Shown here: positions 35,160 through 45,757 of the stretch, piece by piece
Layout of the letters: every line of letters begins with the position of its first letter
Numbering within the stretch: position 1 is the stretch's first letter
DNA from: Drosophila pseudoobscura
Taxonomy: Eukaryota > Arthropoda > Insecta > Diptera > Drosophilidae
Direction of reading: 5' to 3'
Assembly (NCBI RefSeq): GCF_009870125.1
Contig: NC_046679.1
Span: 23,064,001 to 23,128,000, forward strand
Length of the DNA stretch: 64,000 nt
Translations under genes and position numbers: made by a program
Notes under the pieces: model-generated
What the model was told of the DNA's origin: nothing
The model's database searches: none
The model's input: the letters and a program-made list of their open reading frames with translations, nothing else

Positions 35160-36834
35160 ATGTGCTCCACATCGGTGCTGTGTCCACTGTGCGCGGTGCC
35201 CAGTTTCGGGAGCATCGATGCACTGCAGCAGCGACTGATCAAAGCGGCCAACGGCCCCTTGGCTTGTCCCTTCTCCAACTGCAAGGAGCTGTTCCTTGGC
35301 CTGGACAAGCTGACGATTCACCTATTCACTCATACCAGTCTGATGACCGAAAGTCCTGCTGCCACAACCGCAACCACAACCACTGCCCCTGTTACCCCGC
35401 CAGCAGCCCCAACAACGGCTGCGACTCAGACGCCGACTGCGACTACTGCCCCCAAGCGCAGGGGCAAGCGATCGAAGGCAAAGGCTGTAGAGCCGGCGCC
35501 CGCCCCACCTCCACCCCCACCAGTGCCCGAGCCGCCGGCCAGCTGCGATATCTGCGAGTTCAGTTTCCGGAACAACGAGCTGCGGGACATGCATTTCCGG
35601 CTGGTGCACGAGAACGGGGATGCAGAGGAGCAGCAGGGGATGGGTCCCCAGCCGGAGAAGGAGCCCCACCAGGAGCCCTACAAGTGCCACCTATGCTCGA
35701 AGACGTTCCGCATGAAGGGATCGCTCCGGGTGCACCTCAAAGTGGTGCACATGATGGGGGTGCCGTGCTCTAGCCAGAGCGGGAATGGCAGTGCCACTAC
35801 CAACGGCAGTAATGCTCCCTCGCCGAAGTTAAACATTTGTGACCGCATCCGGCACAAGGAGGCGTCGGCCAGTGGCAGTTGCCCCGCCTCCAGCAGCACC
35901 AGTTCCCAGCCGTATGCCCTCAGTGGAGCCCTGAGCATGCTGCAGCAGTCCCCAGCCTCGCCGGAGGCCACCAGCAGCACGCCCAAGGTGTGGGAATGCG
36001 ATGTGTGCACCAAGTCCTTCACAACCAAGTATTTCCTGAAGAAGCACAAGCGCCTACACACCGGGGAGATGCCATACACGTGTGAAATCTGCGCCAGGAC
36101 ATTTACCTTTCAGCAGTCGTACCACAAGCATTTACTCTACCACAGCGAGGTGAAGCCGCATGTGTGTGGAGTGTGCGGACGGGCCTTCAAGGAGCTGTCC
36201 ACGCTGCACAACCACCAACGCATCCACAGCGGCGAAAAACCCTTCAAGTGTGAGGTGTGCGGTGAGTACAGCTGCAGAATATTAACCTGATCCTCCAAGA
36301 ACTAAAAGAAATGTGTGATGTTCTTTTACAGGAAAATGCTTCCGCCAGCGGGTATCCTTTCTAGTCCACACCCGCATCCATACGGGCGTCATGCCCTACA
36401 AATGTGAGCTCTGCCAGAAGACGTTCCGCTACAAGGTGTCGCAGCGCACCCATAGATGCCTCAGCGACAACCAGACACCGGAGCAGCTGATCAAGGCATT
36501 TCTCGAGGGCAATGAGTCGCCGACACAGCCCTCGCCGGCCAGTGCCGAGATTGCGGACATCAATGGCTGTGGTGTGACGGACCCGGACCAGGAGGCGTTG
36601 CTCTCCCAGACCATCGACGACATCGTTGTGGAGCAGTGCCAGAAGCTGGGCATCTGTGGCGTTGAACCACAGCTTGCGCAGCCAGTGCCCCTGGATGTGG
36701 CCGGCATGCACTTCAATGGCAGCAGCTCGCCACTGCAGCAGCTCCAGAATCTGCGCCTCTATTCCCCGCAGCAAATGGAGATGCCCAGCTCGGATGGGGA
36801 CATCTTCAAGCGCTTCCTGATGGACGCCACGTAG
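35160..36834 (+). CDS. C2H2 zinc-finger protein, eight fingers
   Basis: Two exons (35160-36261 and 36332-36834; donor GCG|GTGAGT, acceptor TTACAG) give 534 aa, and the intron splits the seventh finger. The amino terminus has an atypical CPLC pair and a finger near residues 37-60. A Thr/Ala/Pro-rich linker follows, then fingers at CDICEFSF, CHLCSKTF, CDVCTKSF, CEICARTF, CGVCGRAF, CEVCGKCF and CELCQKTF. The last has Cys in place of the final His. Four central fingers are joined by TGEM/SEVK/SGEKP-type linkers, as in sequence-specific DNA binders. The tail is acidic with little obvious structure. It is probably a nuclear transcription factor. The ATG at 35160 is the first in frame before the conserved start, and there is no ZAD or BTB domain. 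I do not assign an ortholog with certainty. Confidence 0.88.
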
Positions 36835-36999
36835 TCGGCCGTCCACGAGATTTTCTTTTCAATGTTACTGTTTCACTTTAGTGACTCGTCCGTCTTATTG
36901 ATTTACATTTCGTTAAGATTCTTGAATGCCCAACGATAAATCGGAACAGACCCGACTTGGCTGGGCTTTTACTCCTTGAATATATTTAATATTTACTCA

Positions 37000-37005
37000 T
37001 TTATT
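37000..37005 (-). terminator. Polyadenylation signal of antimeros
   Basis: TTTATT on the + strand (AATAAA on the - strand) lies 31 nt beyond the antimeros stop codon. The convergent zinc-finger gene ends only ~200 bp away, so the two 3' UTRs are packed closely or overlap. Confidence 0.55.
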
Positions 37006-37035
37006 TTTTTCTATATTTACTTTTTGAAATAATCT

Positions 37036-38835
37036 TCATTCCTCGTCTGAGGCGCCGCTGCCTGAACTGGAGCCGGAGCCACTGGGCGATCCACTTCTCG
37101 AACGGCTGGGCGTACGCGAGCCAGAACCGGAGCGTGAGCGAGAGTGGGATCGTGCTTTCGAGGGTGAGCGAGAGCGGGAGCCCGCCTTGGAGGGTGTGCG
37201 AGAGCGGGAGCCGGATTTGGAACGTGACCTTGAATGCGACCGCGATCTCGATCTGGCAGACCCGGCGCCGGACTTCTGGGATCCCGCTGGTGAATTAGTG
37301 CGCGATCGGGAGCCACTGGGTGAGCGTGTGCCAGACTTGGAGCGGCTGCTGGCCCGTGATCCAGAGCCAGACGCAGATCCTGACCCCGAGCTGGAGCCGC
37401 TGCGACTGCGAGTTCTAGTCCTGGATCTAGACTGCCGGTCCCGTGCCACTTGGGCAGGAGAATCGGTGCCCCCGGCTGGCTTGGGAGTAGCAGGCGCAGC
37501 TTGTGCAGCCTTCTCTTTCTCTACAGCGGGCGCTGGGGTCGGCTCTTCATCCACATCCATTTCCTCGTCCACCTGCACCTCCCCCTCTTCCTCCTCTCCG
37601 GGAACTTCGAGTTGACGCTCGCGATATCGTTGCATACGATGCTCCACGGCCTCCAACGGGCGATGGTGGACCACCTGTGAGGAGGAGAAATTAATTATGA
37701 TTGGGTCTTCACGAATTATTCTAGCTAGTACTCACCAGCTTCGTATTGTTGGGCTGCTGGCCGACTTTGACGCGTCGCTTATTGAGACGGACACGGGTCT
37801 CCAGTTCATTATAGTAGATGCCATCCTGCCGCATGACAAAGAAGTAGTTCTCCTCGTAGCCCTTGGAGGCCTTCGTCTTGACATTCCAGTTGTACTCCCG
37901 GGCAATCTTGTATTCGTACTCCGCCTCCTCGTTGTACAGTTCGCCGGCAATGAAGTCGGCGCGTCGCTTCTCGAGGGTTTGCTCTGTGGGCAGGAAGTAG
38001 GCGACAAACTGTTCGCCACTCTCGTCCATCACACCACGAATCATGGCCTGGGACATCTCCTCCAGCTGGGATGGCACGTTCTTGCCTACCGGAGCAGGAT
38101 CGCTGTCGAAAATGACCTGGGCGCAAGGATACTTCCAGTTGATGAAATCGGGGAAGACGGGTAGCACCTCCACGGGCACCACATTCGGCTTGGAGTAGTG
38201 CTTAGTAATATCGGTCTTTGTATCGAGGAAGGTCTTCTCGATAGCCTTGATTTGGGCATCGCGATCCAGATAGAGCGTCTCCTCGCGCAGAGATTTCTTG
38301 ACATTGTAGCCCACCTTGGCTTCGATGTTCTCGAGATTTTGCGGCTGGAAGCGGGTCTGTTCCGTGGAAATGTACTCGGATTTGCGCAACCAGGACACGG
38401 TACGGGAATGTTGGCGGGAACGCACGGAATCCGTGGGCGCCAGGGTCTCTTCTTCCAGCAGCTTCTCATCGGCAGGATCCAGCAGAGTCATGGAATCCGC
38501 CTGGTATAGCTCGCGATTGATCAGGTCCACCGTAACGCCCAGATCATGCTCCGTCAACACATCGTACTTGAAATTCCTCTCCAGGGACGTGGGATTGTAC
38601 TGCACGAAACGGTGGCTATCGAAGGGGTATTGCAGAAACTTCAAGTCGAAGGGTATGTCTGGCAGATTGTTGCCATATTTGACACGGCAAATGATTTCCG
38701 ATCTGGAAAAAGAAACATTTTAGCTAAATGTTTTGTTTCTGCAATGGCTTTTTTCACGTACTTGCGTTCCGTTTGCCGTTGCGGACGTTTATCGGCAGTG
38801 CTATTTACCACTGAATTGTTGATAGTGGGCGGCAT
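37036..38835 (-). CDS. atms: antimeros: Paf1 subunit of the PAF1 transcription elongation complex
   Basis: Three exons on the minus strand (38835-38762, 38702-37736, 37674-37036) join in phase to 559 aa. The conserved Paf1 core is clear: [20 protein letters not shown] near residue 27, [20 protein letters not shown], and [14 protein letters not shown] close to the end of exon 2. Paf1 is a core scaffold of the Paf1-Ctr9-Cdc73-Rtf1-Leo1 complex that travels with RNA polymerase II and promotes H2B ubiquitylation and H3K4/K36 methylation. The last exon encodes an acidic patch followed by a ~150-residue Arg/Ser/Gly-rich tail (SRSRS, GSGS) resembling RS domains, much more basic than the Ser/acidic tail of vertebrate Paf1. 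The upstream repeat with motif 6 words (38930-39000) probably forms the promoter. Confidence 0.95.
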
Positions 38836-38929
38836 GTTGGTTTTTCAACTCTCTTTTGTGTTAAAAATGGATAAAAAAACGCATATAAACTTTAAAAAGA
38901 AAATTTTTATAAGCGATAAAATATACCGT

Positions 38930-39240
38930 GCAACCCTCAGAAATATACCGAAACATACCGTCTCGTTTCAAAAATATACCGTAAATATACTGCCGAATTC
39001 AAGTTCTATATTACATATTCCTCGTTTTTGATGTTCCGTGGATTATTACTAGCTATATAGAACATTTAGCCATGCCCACATAATTTTATCCGATTAATGA
39101 ATCTATTTTCTAATTGACTAGTTTTCTCTAACACATGCTTTTATTGCATTTTGGCTAAAAACCAGTCGCAATATTGCTTGTATTTTAAAACACGATGCGC
39201 ACATAGGCCTTTGTATACCCTATTTCGTTAATTTTATATG
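38930..39240 (-). repeat. Dispersed promoter-proximal repeat (copy 2, upstream of antimeros)
   Basis: Read on the minus strand, this segment matches the array at 2750-3570. It has the blocks AGTCAATTAGAAAATAG, AATTTTATGTGGGCATGG and CTAGTAATAAT, then the run of CGGTATATTT words and the CTGAGGGT word seen at 3538. In both places the repeat lies just upstream of a gene start and in the same orientation relative to transcription. More ATACCG words at 39290-39355 extend the similarity to the 2990-3110 part of copy 1. Confidence 0.65.
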
Positions 39241-39413
39241 AAGATCAAATGTAATTTATAAAGACCTTTTCTCAAATCTCAATACCAAAATATACCATTA
39301 TATACCAATATACCGTAAAAATACCGTCGGTTCATACCGTCGTCGGTATATACCGAGAAGTATATAACATATCGCAAATACTCACCCAGTAGAGAAGTGC
39401 AAGAGTGCGATAG

Positions 39414-39427
39414 TATCGATATCGATA
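39414..39427. promoter_or_regulatory. Two overlapping DREs in an 18-bp palindrome
   Basis: TATCGATA occurs at 39414-39421 and again at 39420-39427, inside a perfect palindrome at 39412-39429. DREF/BEAF-32 binding is likely. It lies ~580 bp upstream of antimeros (-) and ~420 bp upstream of the small-peptide gene (+), so it could act as a promoter element or a boundary. Confidence 0.5.
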
Positions 39428-39752
39428 CTTACGCGGAATTTAGATTTTGAACTAAATTTTAAATTGAGCTGCAAAATATTGTTATATAAATCAATCTGTT
39501 TAAATCAATTCGATTAGGTTATTTCAATGCTGGCACATTTCAAATGAGTTAAATCAAATCGATTTTTAATCTAATGCTATATAATAAGAAGATTTAAAAT
39601 TCCAGAATGTATATATTTCTTCAGCGCTGTCAATGATAGGATGATGGGACTTTTGGAATTTATTCAACATTTGGGCATTTGTTATCTGTTCGTTTTGTAT
39701 CATCCTAGTCAAAAGTACATTAACAACGCAACAATAATCTTTTAATAAACCA

Positions 39753-39758
39753 TATAAA
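39753..39758 (+). promoter_or_regulatory. TATA box of small secreted-peptide gene (copy 1)
   Basis: TATAAA lies 80 bp before the ATG, and the equivalent TATAAA in copy 2 is at 40699-40704. TATA promoters in flies usually drive tissue- or stage-specific genes. Confidence 0.55.
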
Positions 39759-39832
39759 TTGCAATAATTAGCAGATCATTTGTTTATTTTTTCCACAATG
39801 CCGTGACGCCCTTTATTTTTTTAGTGACAAAA

Positions 39833-40081
39833 ATGCCTCGATTCTTGGCAAAGGTTTTTATTTGGATAGGACTTTGCGTGGCCTTTCTTCCTGCTGGACT
39901 TCCTGTCAACAGTGGAATCTTTCGCCGCCAGAATACCATGATGAAAAATCCTAACTATATCAGTACGAACAGGTTTTTCGATGAGTTAGCGGATCTTGTT
40001 GACATCGGACCATTGCCACCTCCGCATCCAGGATTTCGGATTGATACTGGGGACAAGGCTGATGAGGGGACCCCTCGTTAA
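39833..40081 (+). CDS. Small secreted peptide, copy 1 (intact)
   Basis: The 82-aa frame starts at ATG 39833 (AAAAATG context), downstream of a TATA box and upstream of AATAAA at 40192. Residues ~4-22 are hydrophobic (FLAKVFIWIGLCVAFLPAG), as in a signal peptide. The remaining ~58 residues have no Cys, contain an Arg-Arg pair at IFRRQ that could be a processing site, and include a Pro-rich IGPLPPPHPGF segment. I recognise no family. The layout (TATA box, short leader, signal peptide, single exon, tandem copies) is typical of fast-evolving secreted peptides such as accessory-gland, antimicrobial-like or gut peptides. The function is unknown. Conservation of coding sequence between the copies supports a real protein. 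Confidence 0.6.
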   Translation: MPRFLAKVFIWIGLCVAFLPAGLPVNSGIFRRQNTMMKNPNYISTNRFFDELADLVDIGPLPPPHPGFRIDTGDKADEGTPR

Positions 40082-40777
40082 CGGACTGGTAACAATTTTC
40101 GCTGTTAGCCTTTTACATTATAGCCCATATATCATAATGATCTGTGAAACGGCAAAAGTAAATAGTGCCAACCCGACAGATTCCTAAAGCAAATAAACAC
40201 AAAAGATCGCTAACTAATTGAATTATCAAAAAATAGTATTTATTTTTTTGTGGAACAAAATATTTCTGTCACCTATTTCTTTGTGTATCCACACGCATTT
40301 ACATTTTTTCTTTGCACATTTCCTTCGTAAAGCGCGCGATTGAAAATTTTTCAAATCACATTTTTATCTGTGATAAATACCTATACATTCAAACAAGTTG
40401 GAGACACAAAATAAAACAGAAACCCAGAACAAAATATTGTTATATAAAACAATATGTTCAAATCAATTTCATTTGGTTATTTCAATGCTGGCACAATTTA
40501 AATAAGTTAAATCAATTCGATTTGCAATCTTATGCTGTAAAATAAGTAAGTTTGAAATTCATTTTTACAGCGCTGTTAATGATAGGATGATGGGACTTCT
40601 GGAATATATTCAATACTTGGGCACCTTTTACCTGTGGGTTATGCTTGGTCCAAGTCGAAAGTACTTTGAAACCTCACCAATAAACTCTTAATAAACCATA
40701 TAAAAAGGAATAATTAGCAGATCATTTATTTATTTTTTCCTCAATGCCGTGTCGGTCATTTTTTTTTAGTTGCAAAA

Positions 40778-40994
40778 ATGCCTCAATTCTTTGCAAAGGC
40801 TTTTATTTGGACTTCCTGACGATAGTGGAATCTTTCGCCGCCAGAAAACCATGATGAAAAATCCTAACTACATTTGTACGAACAAGTTCTTCGATGAGTT
40901 AGTTGATCTTTTGGACATGGGACCATTGCCACCTCCGCATCCAGGATTTCTGATTGATACTGGGGACAACGTTGATAAGGGGACCGCTCTTTAA
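40778..40994 (+). pseudogene. Small secreted peptide, copy 2 (frameshifted)
   Basis: The duplicate keeps TATA, ATG (40778) and AATAAA (41094). It lacks 32 nt in the signal-peptide region, at about 40811, where TGGA microhomology flanks the lost segment in copy 1. The ATG frame therefore stops after about 12 codons (AFIWTS, stop). The mature-peptide part is still open and similar (IFRR, MMKNPNY, FFDEL, GPLPPPHPGF), ending at 40994. Without an ATG in that frame and without the signal peptide it should be non-functional, unless a different leader is used. Confidence 0.7.
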
Positions 40995-41170
40995 CAATTT
41001 TCCCTGTTGGCCTTTTACATTATATCCCATATATCATAATGATCTGTGAAACGGCAAAAGTAAATACTGCCAACCCGACAGATTCCCAAAGCAAATAAAC
41101 ACAAAAGATCGCAAAATAATTGAATTAGCGACAAATAATAATATTTATTTATTTTTTGTGGAAAAAATAT

Positions 41171-42449
41171 GATTGTCACCTGTTTCTTTGCGTGTGTGTA
41201 ATGGGTATCACCTACATACATACATACACATGTGTATGGGCACTGCGAAAAAGTTCCCTCCTGGCGAGTTCAATAACAAGGTTAAGCATATCTGAAGGCG
41301 AGCGGAGAGAAATATTGTATCTGTGCGATTTTCAAAAATTTATTTACATCGAATATTAACGCTGACAAAATAATCGTCACAAGGAATTAGCAATGATTGA
41401 TAGCATATCTGAAGCAAAAAATTAAGAAATCAACAAAACAGAAATCAAAAGGGAATTTGTCATCGATGAGCATAGATCTGTGAGGTGAAGGTAAGGGGAT
41501 TGAAAGAAAGAAGAAGAGGAAATTTGTTTTTCGTTAAATGACATGTGTAGAAAAATGTGTATTTAACCTTAAATGATATAATTTTTAATAGTATGCTTTG
41601 AAAATGTTTATGCAGATGCCGAGGGAGACGTATTGAATAAGTAAATGGAGAAATACAAAGTATGACAGCTCAAAATCTGTACCAGGATATCAGTAGTTCA
41701 TAATTCTTTGCATATAGTTTCTGTCGTACGTGTCTATATCTAGAGTATTAAATGTTATATGTACTGATTATATTGATTCTCTAATAAACGCGAGTGTGAT
41801 TTTTGTACATCCCCCTTAAATCCCATGTATGATTTTTCCCCTAGTTCGCTTGAAATTATTATAATTTTTCATTGATGGATAATATGATTATTCCAAGCAA
41901 TTAAATTCAGCTCTCTTTCATATCACAAAGGCAGAGAGAGAAGTTTATTCAAATATATCTAGAACAATGGGATACTTGGACTTGATTATTAATAGTTTGT
42001 TTGGTCTGATTGCCTACGTCATCAAATTGTGTTTATTTCTCCTTTAGCCCGTGGAAACGTGACCCGTTTTATCTCTTGTGTTTTGTTTTTCGGCGTAATT
42101 AATAATTACTGTCAATTAGTAATTATTGTTTAATCAATATGTCACATGATGGTCAAGACACTGAAAGTCAAAATGCAAAAAAAACCGAACCAGTTAAGGT
42201 TGAGTTTTTCGAAGATCAACCGTTCAATCAAATTAGTCAAAGTAACTAAACAAAACAGATCCAAAAAAGTTGCAAATCAATCGGGCATGCGCAGCGTGCT
42301 GCCAATATAAAATATAAGAAAATTTCCATGCTCGTTACCCCAGACGTGCTTCGTGATACGATACGACGACGATCCCGACGATCGGCGTTCTTCGGTTCTC
42401 CAGATCGCAGTCTCTACAGATCTCAATCCAGATCGAGTGGCGCGCGCTC
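41171..42449. other. Intergenic region before the SLC22-type gene
   Basis: AT-rich sequence with no supported gene. Its right end (42330-42450) is GC-richer and leads into a probable transcription start. Confidence 0.5.
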
Positions 42450-42857
42450 GACTTCAGTTTCAGAAACGGTTTAAATTTTGCAACAAGCGCTAAATTGGTT
42501 GAGCAAACAACAACGGGCTTTACGCGTATTCGCAGGTTCACCCCGAGCGCCGTTCTTTTCGATCCGCGTTTATTAACATACATATTTGTTTAATATATAT
42601 ACTAAATACACAAGCCAGCTGGGCGACATGCCCGTGTCGGTGTGTGAGTGGAAACTACTAGAGTTTTTGGCACTTCAAGTGAAGTGTGAAGAGAGGCCAC
42701 GGATCTGCCATGAGTTCAGTATCCGTTTAATGTTCACAGCGAACGGTAGCAGGAGTGAATCCCCCTCATCAACTATCAGTAGTGCCCGCATATCCTACCC
42801 AAATAATGATTACCAGAATAGGAAACTCCTTCTGACTGGATATCAGTGATCTGGAAT
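42450..42857 (+). promoter_or_regulatory. Candidate promoter and 5' exon with a 73-aa upstream ORF
   Basis: An initiator-like TTCAGTTTC at ~42451-42459 follows a GC-rich segment, and a good donor (AATAG|GTAAGC) occurs at 42857/42858. The exon between contains an ATG frame, 42628-42849 (73 aa, no recognised domain), that closes before the donor, so it would be a uORF. The likely target is the SLC22-type gene. If spliced straight to 61329, translation could start at Met 61743 in the common exon. This is inference without transcript evidence. Confidence 0.35.
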
Positions 42858-45510
42858 AGGTAAGCTTGCTGTGCCTTCAATTCTTTTGAAAGTGCATAAT
42901 CGTTTTAATTAAGTGCATTCAATTTTTCCATACAAATTTAGCAAAATTAACACAATTACATATTAATTAATTAAACTTGCGTGTGTGAACAGTAAATTTA
43001 TTATACACTTATGAAGGTCCAAATTTCGGCACTGATAAATAATTTATTGTCCAGCTAAAAGATATACTGTTAGCGGAGGAAAGTTTTAAATATTTCTAAA
43101 AAAAAATATATATATATATAAAATCCCTCCTGAAGTTTATTGAATAGGATACATACATGCATTGAATGATTTATTGATTTTAGTAGTTTACATGAAGTAA
43201 AGGAATAATTTGAAGTGTTACATATATTCCGAGGCTTGCAAGGCGTAAAAAAACTGTTTCCATTGAAATATCAAGTGTAGTCCCGTATAGTAGTACCTCT
43301 TGTAAATATTAAGTAGTTTGTACAATGTAATATTATTTTAACGATACTACTTAGACCGCCTGCTGAACAATATGAATCACTGATCTACAAGTAACTGTTC
43401 CCGTAAACCTGCACTTTACTTGATCTATTGCCACAATAAATCGCTGATTTAAGGCTTCTTAAATATAGATGCGGCACAAGTGTAATTAATTATGCATCAA
43501 AAATTTATAAGTAACTGTGGGAAATTACAGGGTTGTGTCGAAACAGACCTGGAAATTCTCCTGAATAATGTATAGTGGAAAGTGAAGTGTGAATCTCTGG
43601 TTTAGTTATTGTTTCGACTTGAGAACGGCCGGACAAAACGTGTTTGAGTTCATTATGGGGTCAGTGGACTATCATTTATGGGGGAAGTCCGTATGCTGCA
43701 TTGCGTTAGTTGTGTTAGTCGATTCGATTTGTGGCTGCCTTTTACCTGGAAATTTGCCCAATTATTGGAAAATACATATTGATGTTTATAAAGGAATTAT
43801 ACGAGTGACTGAATTTTAAGTACTAGCAAAAAAAACGTGGGTACAGTGTGTTTCGAAAATATAAGACCAGGGTTTTTACTGTGAAATTGGAATAAAATGA
43901 TAAAGTAAGAGGAATCCTTAGAATATATACAGATATTCCAGAGCTGCCCAGAATGGTTAAAATTTTCTAATTAAAGGAGTCCACACACTCGTCTAGATTC
44001 TGGAAGAATATTAATACTGACCCATTCTTACAGCTGCGAAACGCGCTGTATGTACAGACGTCTGTGAACAGGTGTCAGGGGAACGTTTATAAGTGGCAAT
44101 AACCCTCAACGTCACTAGAATTATGCTTTTTTCTTGGCACTGACTCAGCCAGCTACTGGATCCATTCCCTTGCTGATTTTTCAGTAGTCTCATAGACTCG
44201 GACTCACTCTGATTTATTCCCATTTAATTAATGGCAAATAGCCCCACTACAATGTATACTTGACTTGAGAGAGATTATGAGATGCTAGCATGTGTTGGAT
44301 GCAAATAAAGAAAATTTGTAATCAATGCTAAATTCTATATTCTATGTAAATTGGCGAACGGCTAAGGAAATTTCAGTTGCAATCAGCTGTGGGAAGCTCA
44401 TGTGGCAAAGAGCGTAAAAGATTCTTGGGGGAAATAAGTAGACGAGCATGTATTTTATAATAATATTGTATACACGCAAGAGCAGGCAAGGTACTGCTCT
44501 AGCTTGCGGTTAATTATAAATAATTTCTTTAGTTTTCTTTATGCCTTGTTTACATTTATTCAGATGAAGCAATATTTTTACCTGATATATGTCTAAATAT
44601 TAGGTTCAATTTTACAATAGATCCCGCTTTAGGCCACCTGAGGAGTCTGTTGAAGCATACGAATAAACAAAATGAAGAACAATCCAAAAGAAAACACAAA
44701 TAAAGTGTCAAATAAATACAATTTTGGGTGAAATGAAATAAAAGCAGAATGGAGGAGGGAGCATAGGAAATAAAATAATAAAACACTTAAGCAAACAGAG
44801 ACAGAGAAAAGCGAAATGAATTGCGGGTACGACATGGCGTATGAGTGTTTTTTTTCTGTTTCTTTATTTCTTTTTGGCAAGAGTACATAGATTCTGTTGG
44901 CAGACCTGAGAGTGATACTATATGGGATGCTAGATACTATATCGATGAGCACAGGGGAACTCTCGTTCGGTGGTGGTGTCTCTCAGTCTTGTTAAACTTG
45001 AACTTGACTTTTGGTGAGCGAATAAATCGGATGGTATGGGATGGGATAGGATGGGGAAGAGCCTGTGTACAAGTGCAATTGTCAGAGCATCTAATCGAAT
45101 ACTGATTTGGACACTACACTACACAACTACACTACGGCCTATTAATAGAAACCCTCGTAGTGCGGCAGTGCTACTGGCGGTGGCAGTGCTACTCTTCAGG
45201 CGTCAAGCGGAAATCGAGTCAACCCGCAAAAAGCCAAACGCCAAAAACCAAAACCAATGAAATTTCTTTTCCCCATTGCGATTTCTTTTGTAGTTCGAGA
45301 ACGGCCCTTGCCTCCTACACACATACCACAGAACAGCGAGTGCTCTTACGGATAAATCAGTTTCGTTTCGTAGCGATATTCCAAAGAAATCATAAATATT
45401 CAGCACTTGAGATATTCCCAATTAGCGATTGCTTTACCTCGCCAAAACGAGAATCGCGTATTCGGTTGATTTGACTTGATTTGTGGACTGGCGTTCGTGG
45501 GTGTCGTGAT
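42858..45510 (+). other. Probable intron/intergenic DNA of the SLC22-type locus
   Basis: AT-rich with no confident gene. It contains a 54-codon candidate small ORF at 43655-43819, listed separately. Confidence 0.45.
43655..43819 (+). CDS. Candidate small secreted peptide ORF (weak)
   Basis: The 54-aa ATG frame has an amino-terminal hydrophobic segment (SVCCIALVVLVDSICG) resembling a signal peptide, followed by a Pro/Tyr-containing tail. No promoter or poly(A) signal is clear and no family is recognised. It may well be chance. Confidence 0.15.
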   Translation: MGSVDYHLWGKSVCCIALVVLVDSICGCLLPGNLPNYWKIHIDVYKGIIRVTEF

Positions 45511-45610
45511 TATATAAATTCAAATTGCACAACTAACGCGGCGCAGCAGCGGCATTATGATTCCCTGAACCGAAAGGTTCCGCAATAATCAATCAATAAA
45601 TTAACCAAAA
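45511..45610 (+). promoter_or_regulatory. TATA promoter and short leader for first exon 1a
   Basis: TATATAAA at 45511-45518 precedes an ATG at 45611 by ~95 bp with a favourable context (ACCAAAAATG). A start near 45540-45545 would give a ~70-nt leader. Confidence 0.5.
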
Positions 45611-45757
45611 ATGAGTTTCATCCATCCCGATGATAGTTTAATGGGAGGTTCTAGAAATGTGCCCCAACCGATTAAGGAGTCCCCTGCGGAGGCGCCTCAT
45701 CCTAAGAGTGCGCCCAACGATCGTGTGGAGATCAAGATTGTGATGCTGAAAGTTCAG
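45611..45757 (+). CDS. SLC22-type transporter, alternative first coding exon 1a
   Basis: ATG 45611 opens 49 codons (starting MSFIHPDDSLMGG) ending at AAAGTTCAG|GTGATT in phase 0, which fits the phase-0 acceptor of the common exon at 61329. It encodes a short polar cytoplasmic extension, giving an 802-aa isoform. Evidence: TATA promoter, Kozak context and phase match. The donor is only moderate, and the 15.6-kb distance to the next exon is unproven. Confidence 0.45.

Larger units (their letters stand above)
38836..39740. other. Intergenic region antimeros - secreted peptide gene
   Basis: It contains the antimeros promoter with the dispersed repeat, a double DRE at 39414-39427 and, from ~39470, the left part of the tandem duplication unit. 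No coding sequence is seen. Confidence 0.6.
39470..41170 (+). repeat. Tandem duplication (~0.8-kb units) carrying a small secreted-peptide gene
   Basis: Unit 1 spans ~39470-40300 and unit 2 ~40430-41200. Matching landmarks include TTATTTCAATGCTGGCACA, AATGATAGGATGATGGGACTT, the TATAAA box, the coding region, GATCTGTGAAACGGCAAAAG and GCAAATAAACACAAAAGATC. The offset is ~945-960 bp. Both promoter and poly(A) signal were duplicated with the gene. Confidence 0.85.

Noticed and set aside
36361..36846. 161-codon minus-strand frame opposite the zinc-finger gene
   Set aside because: It is the shadow of exon 2 of the zinc-finger gene; the + strand encodes clear C2H2 fingers.
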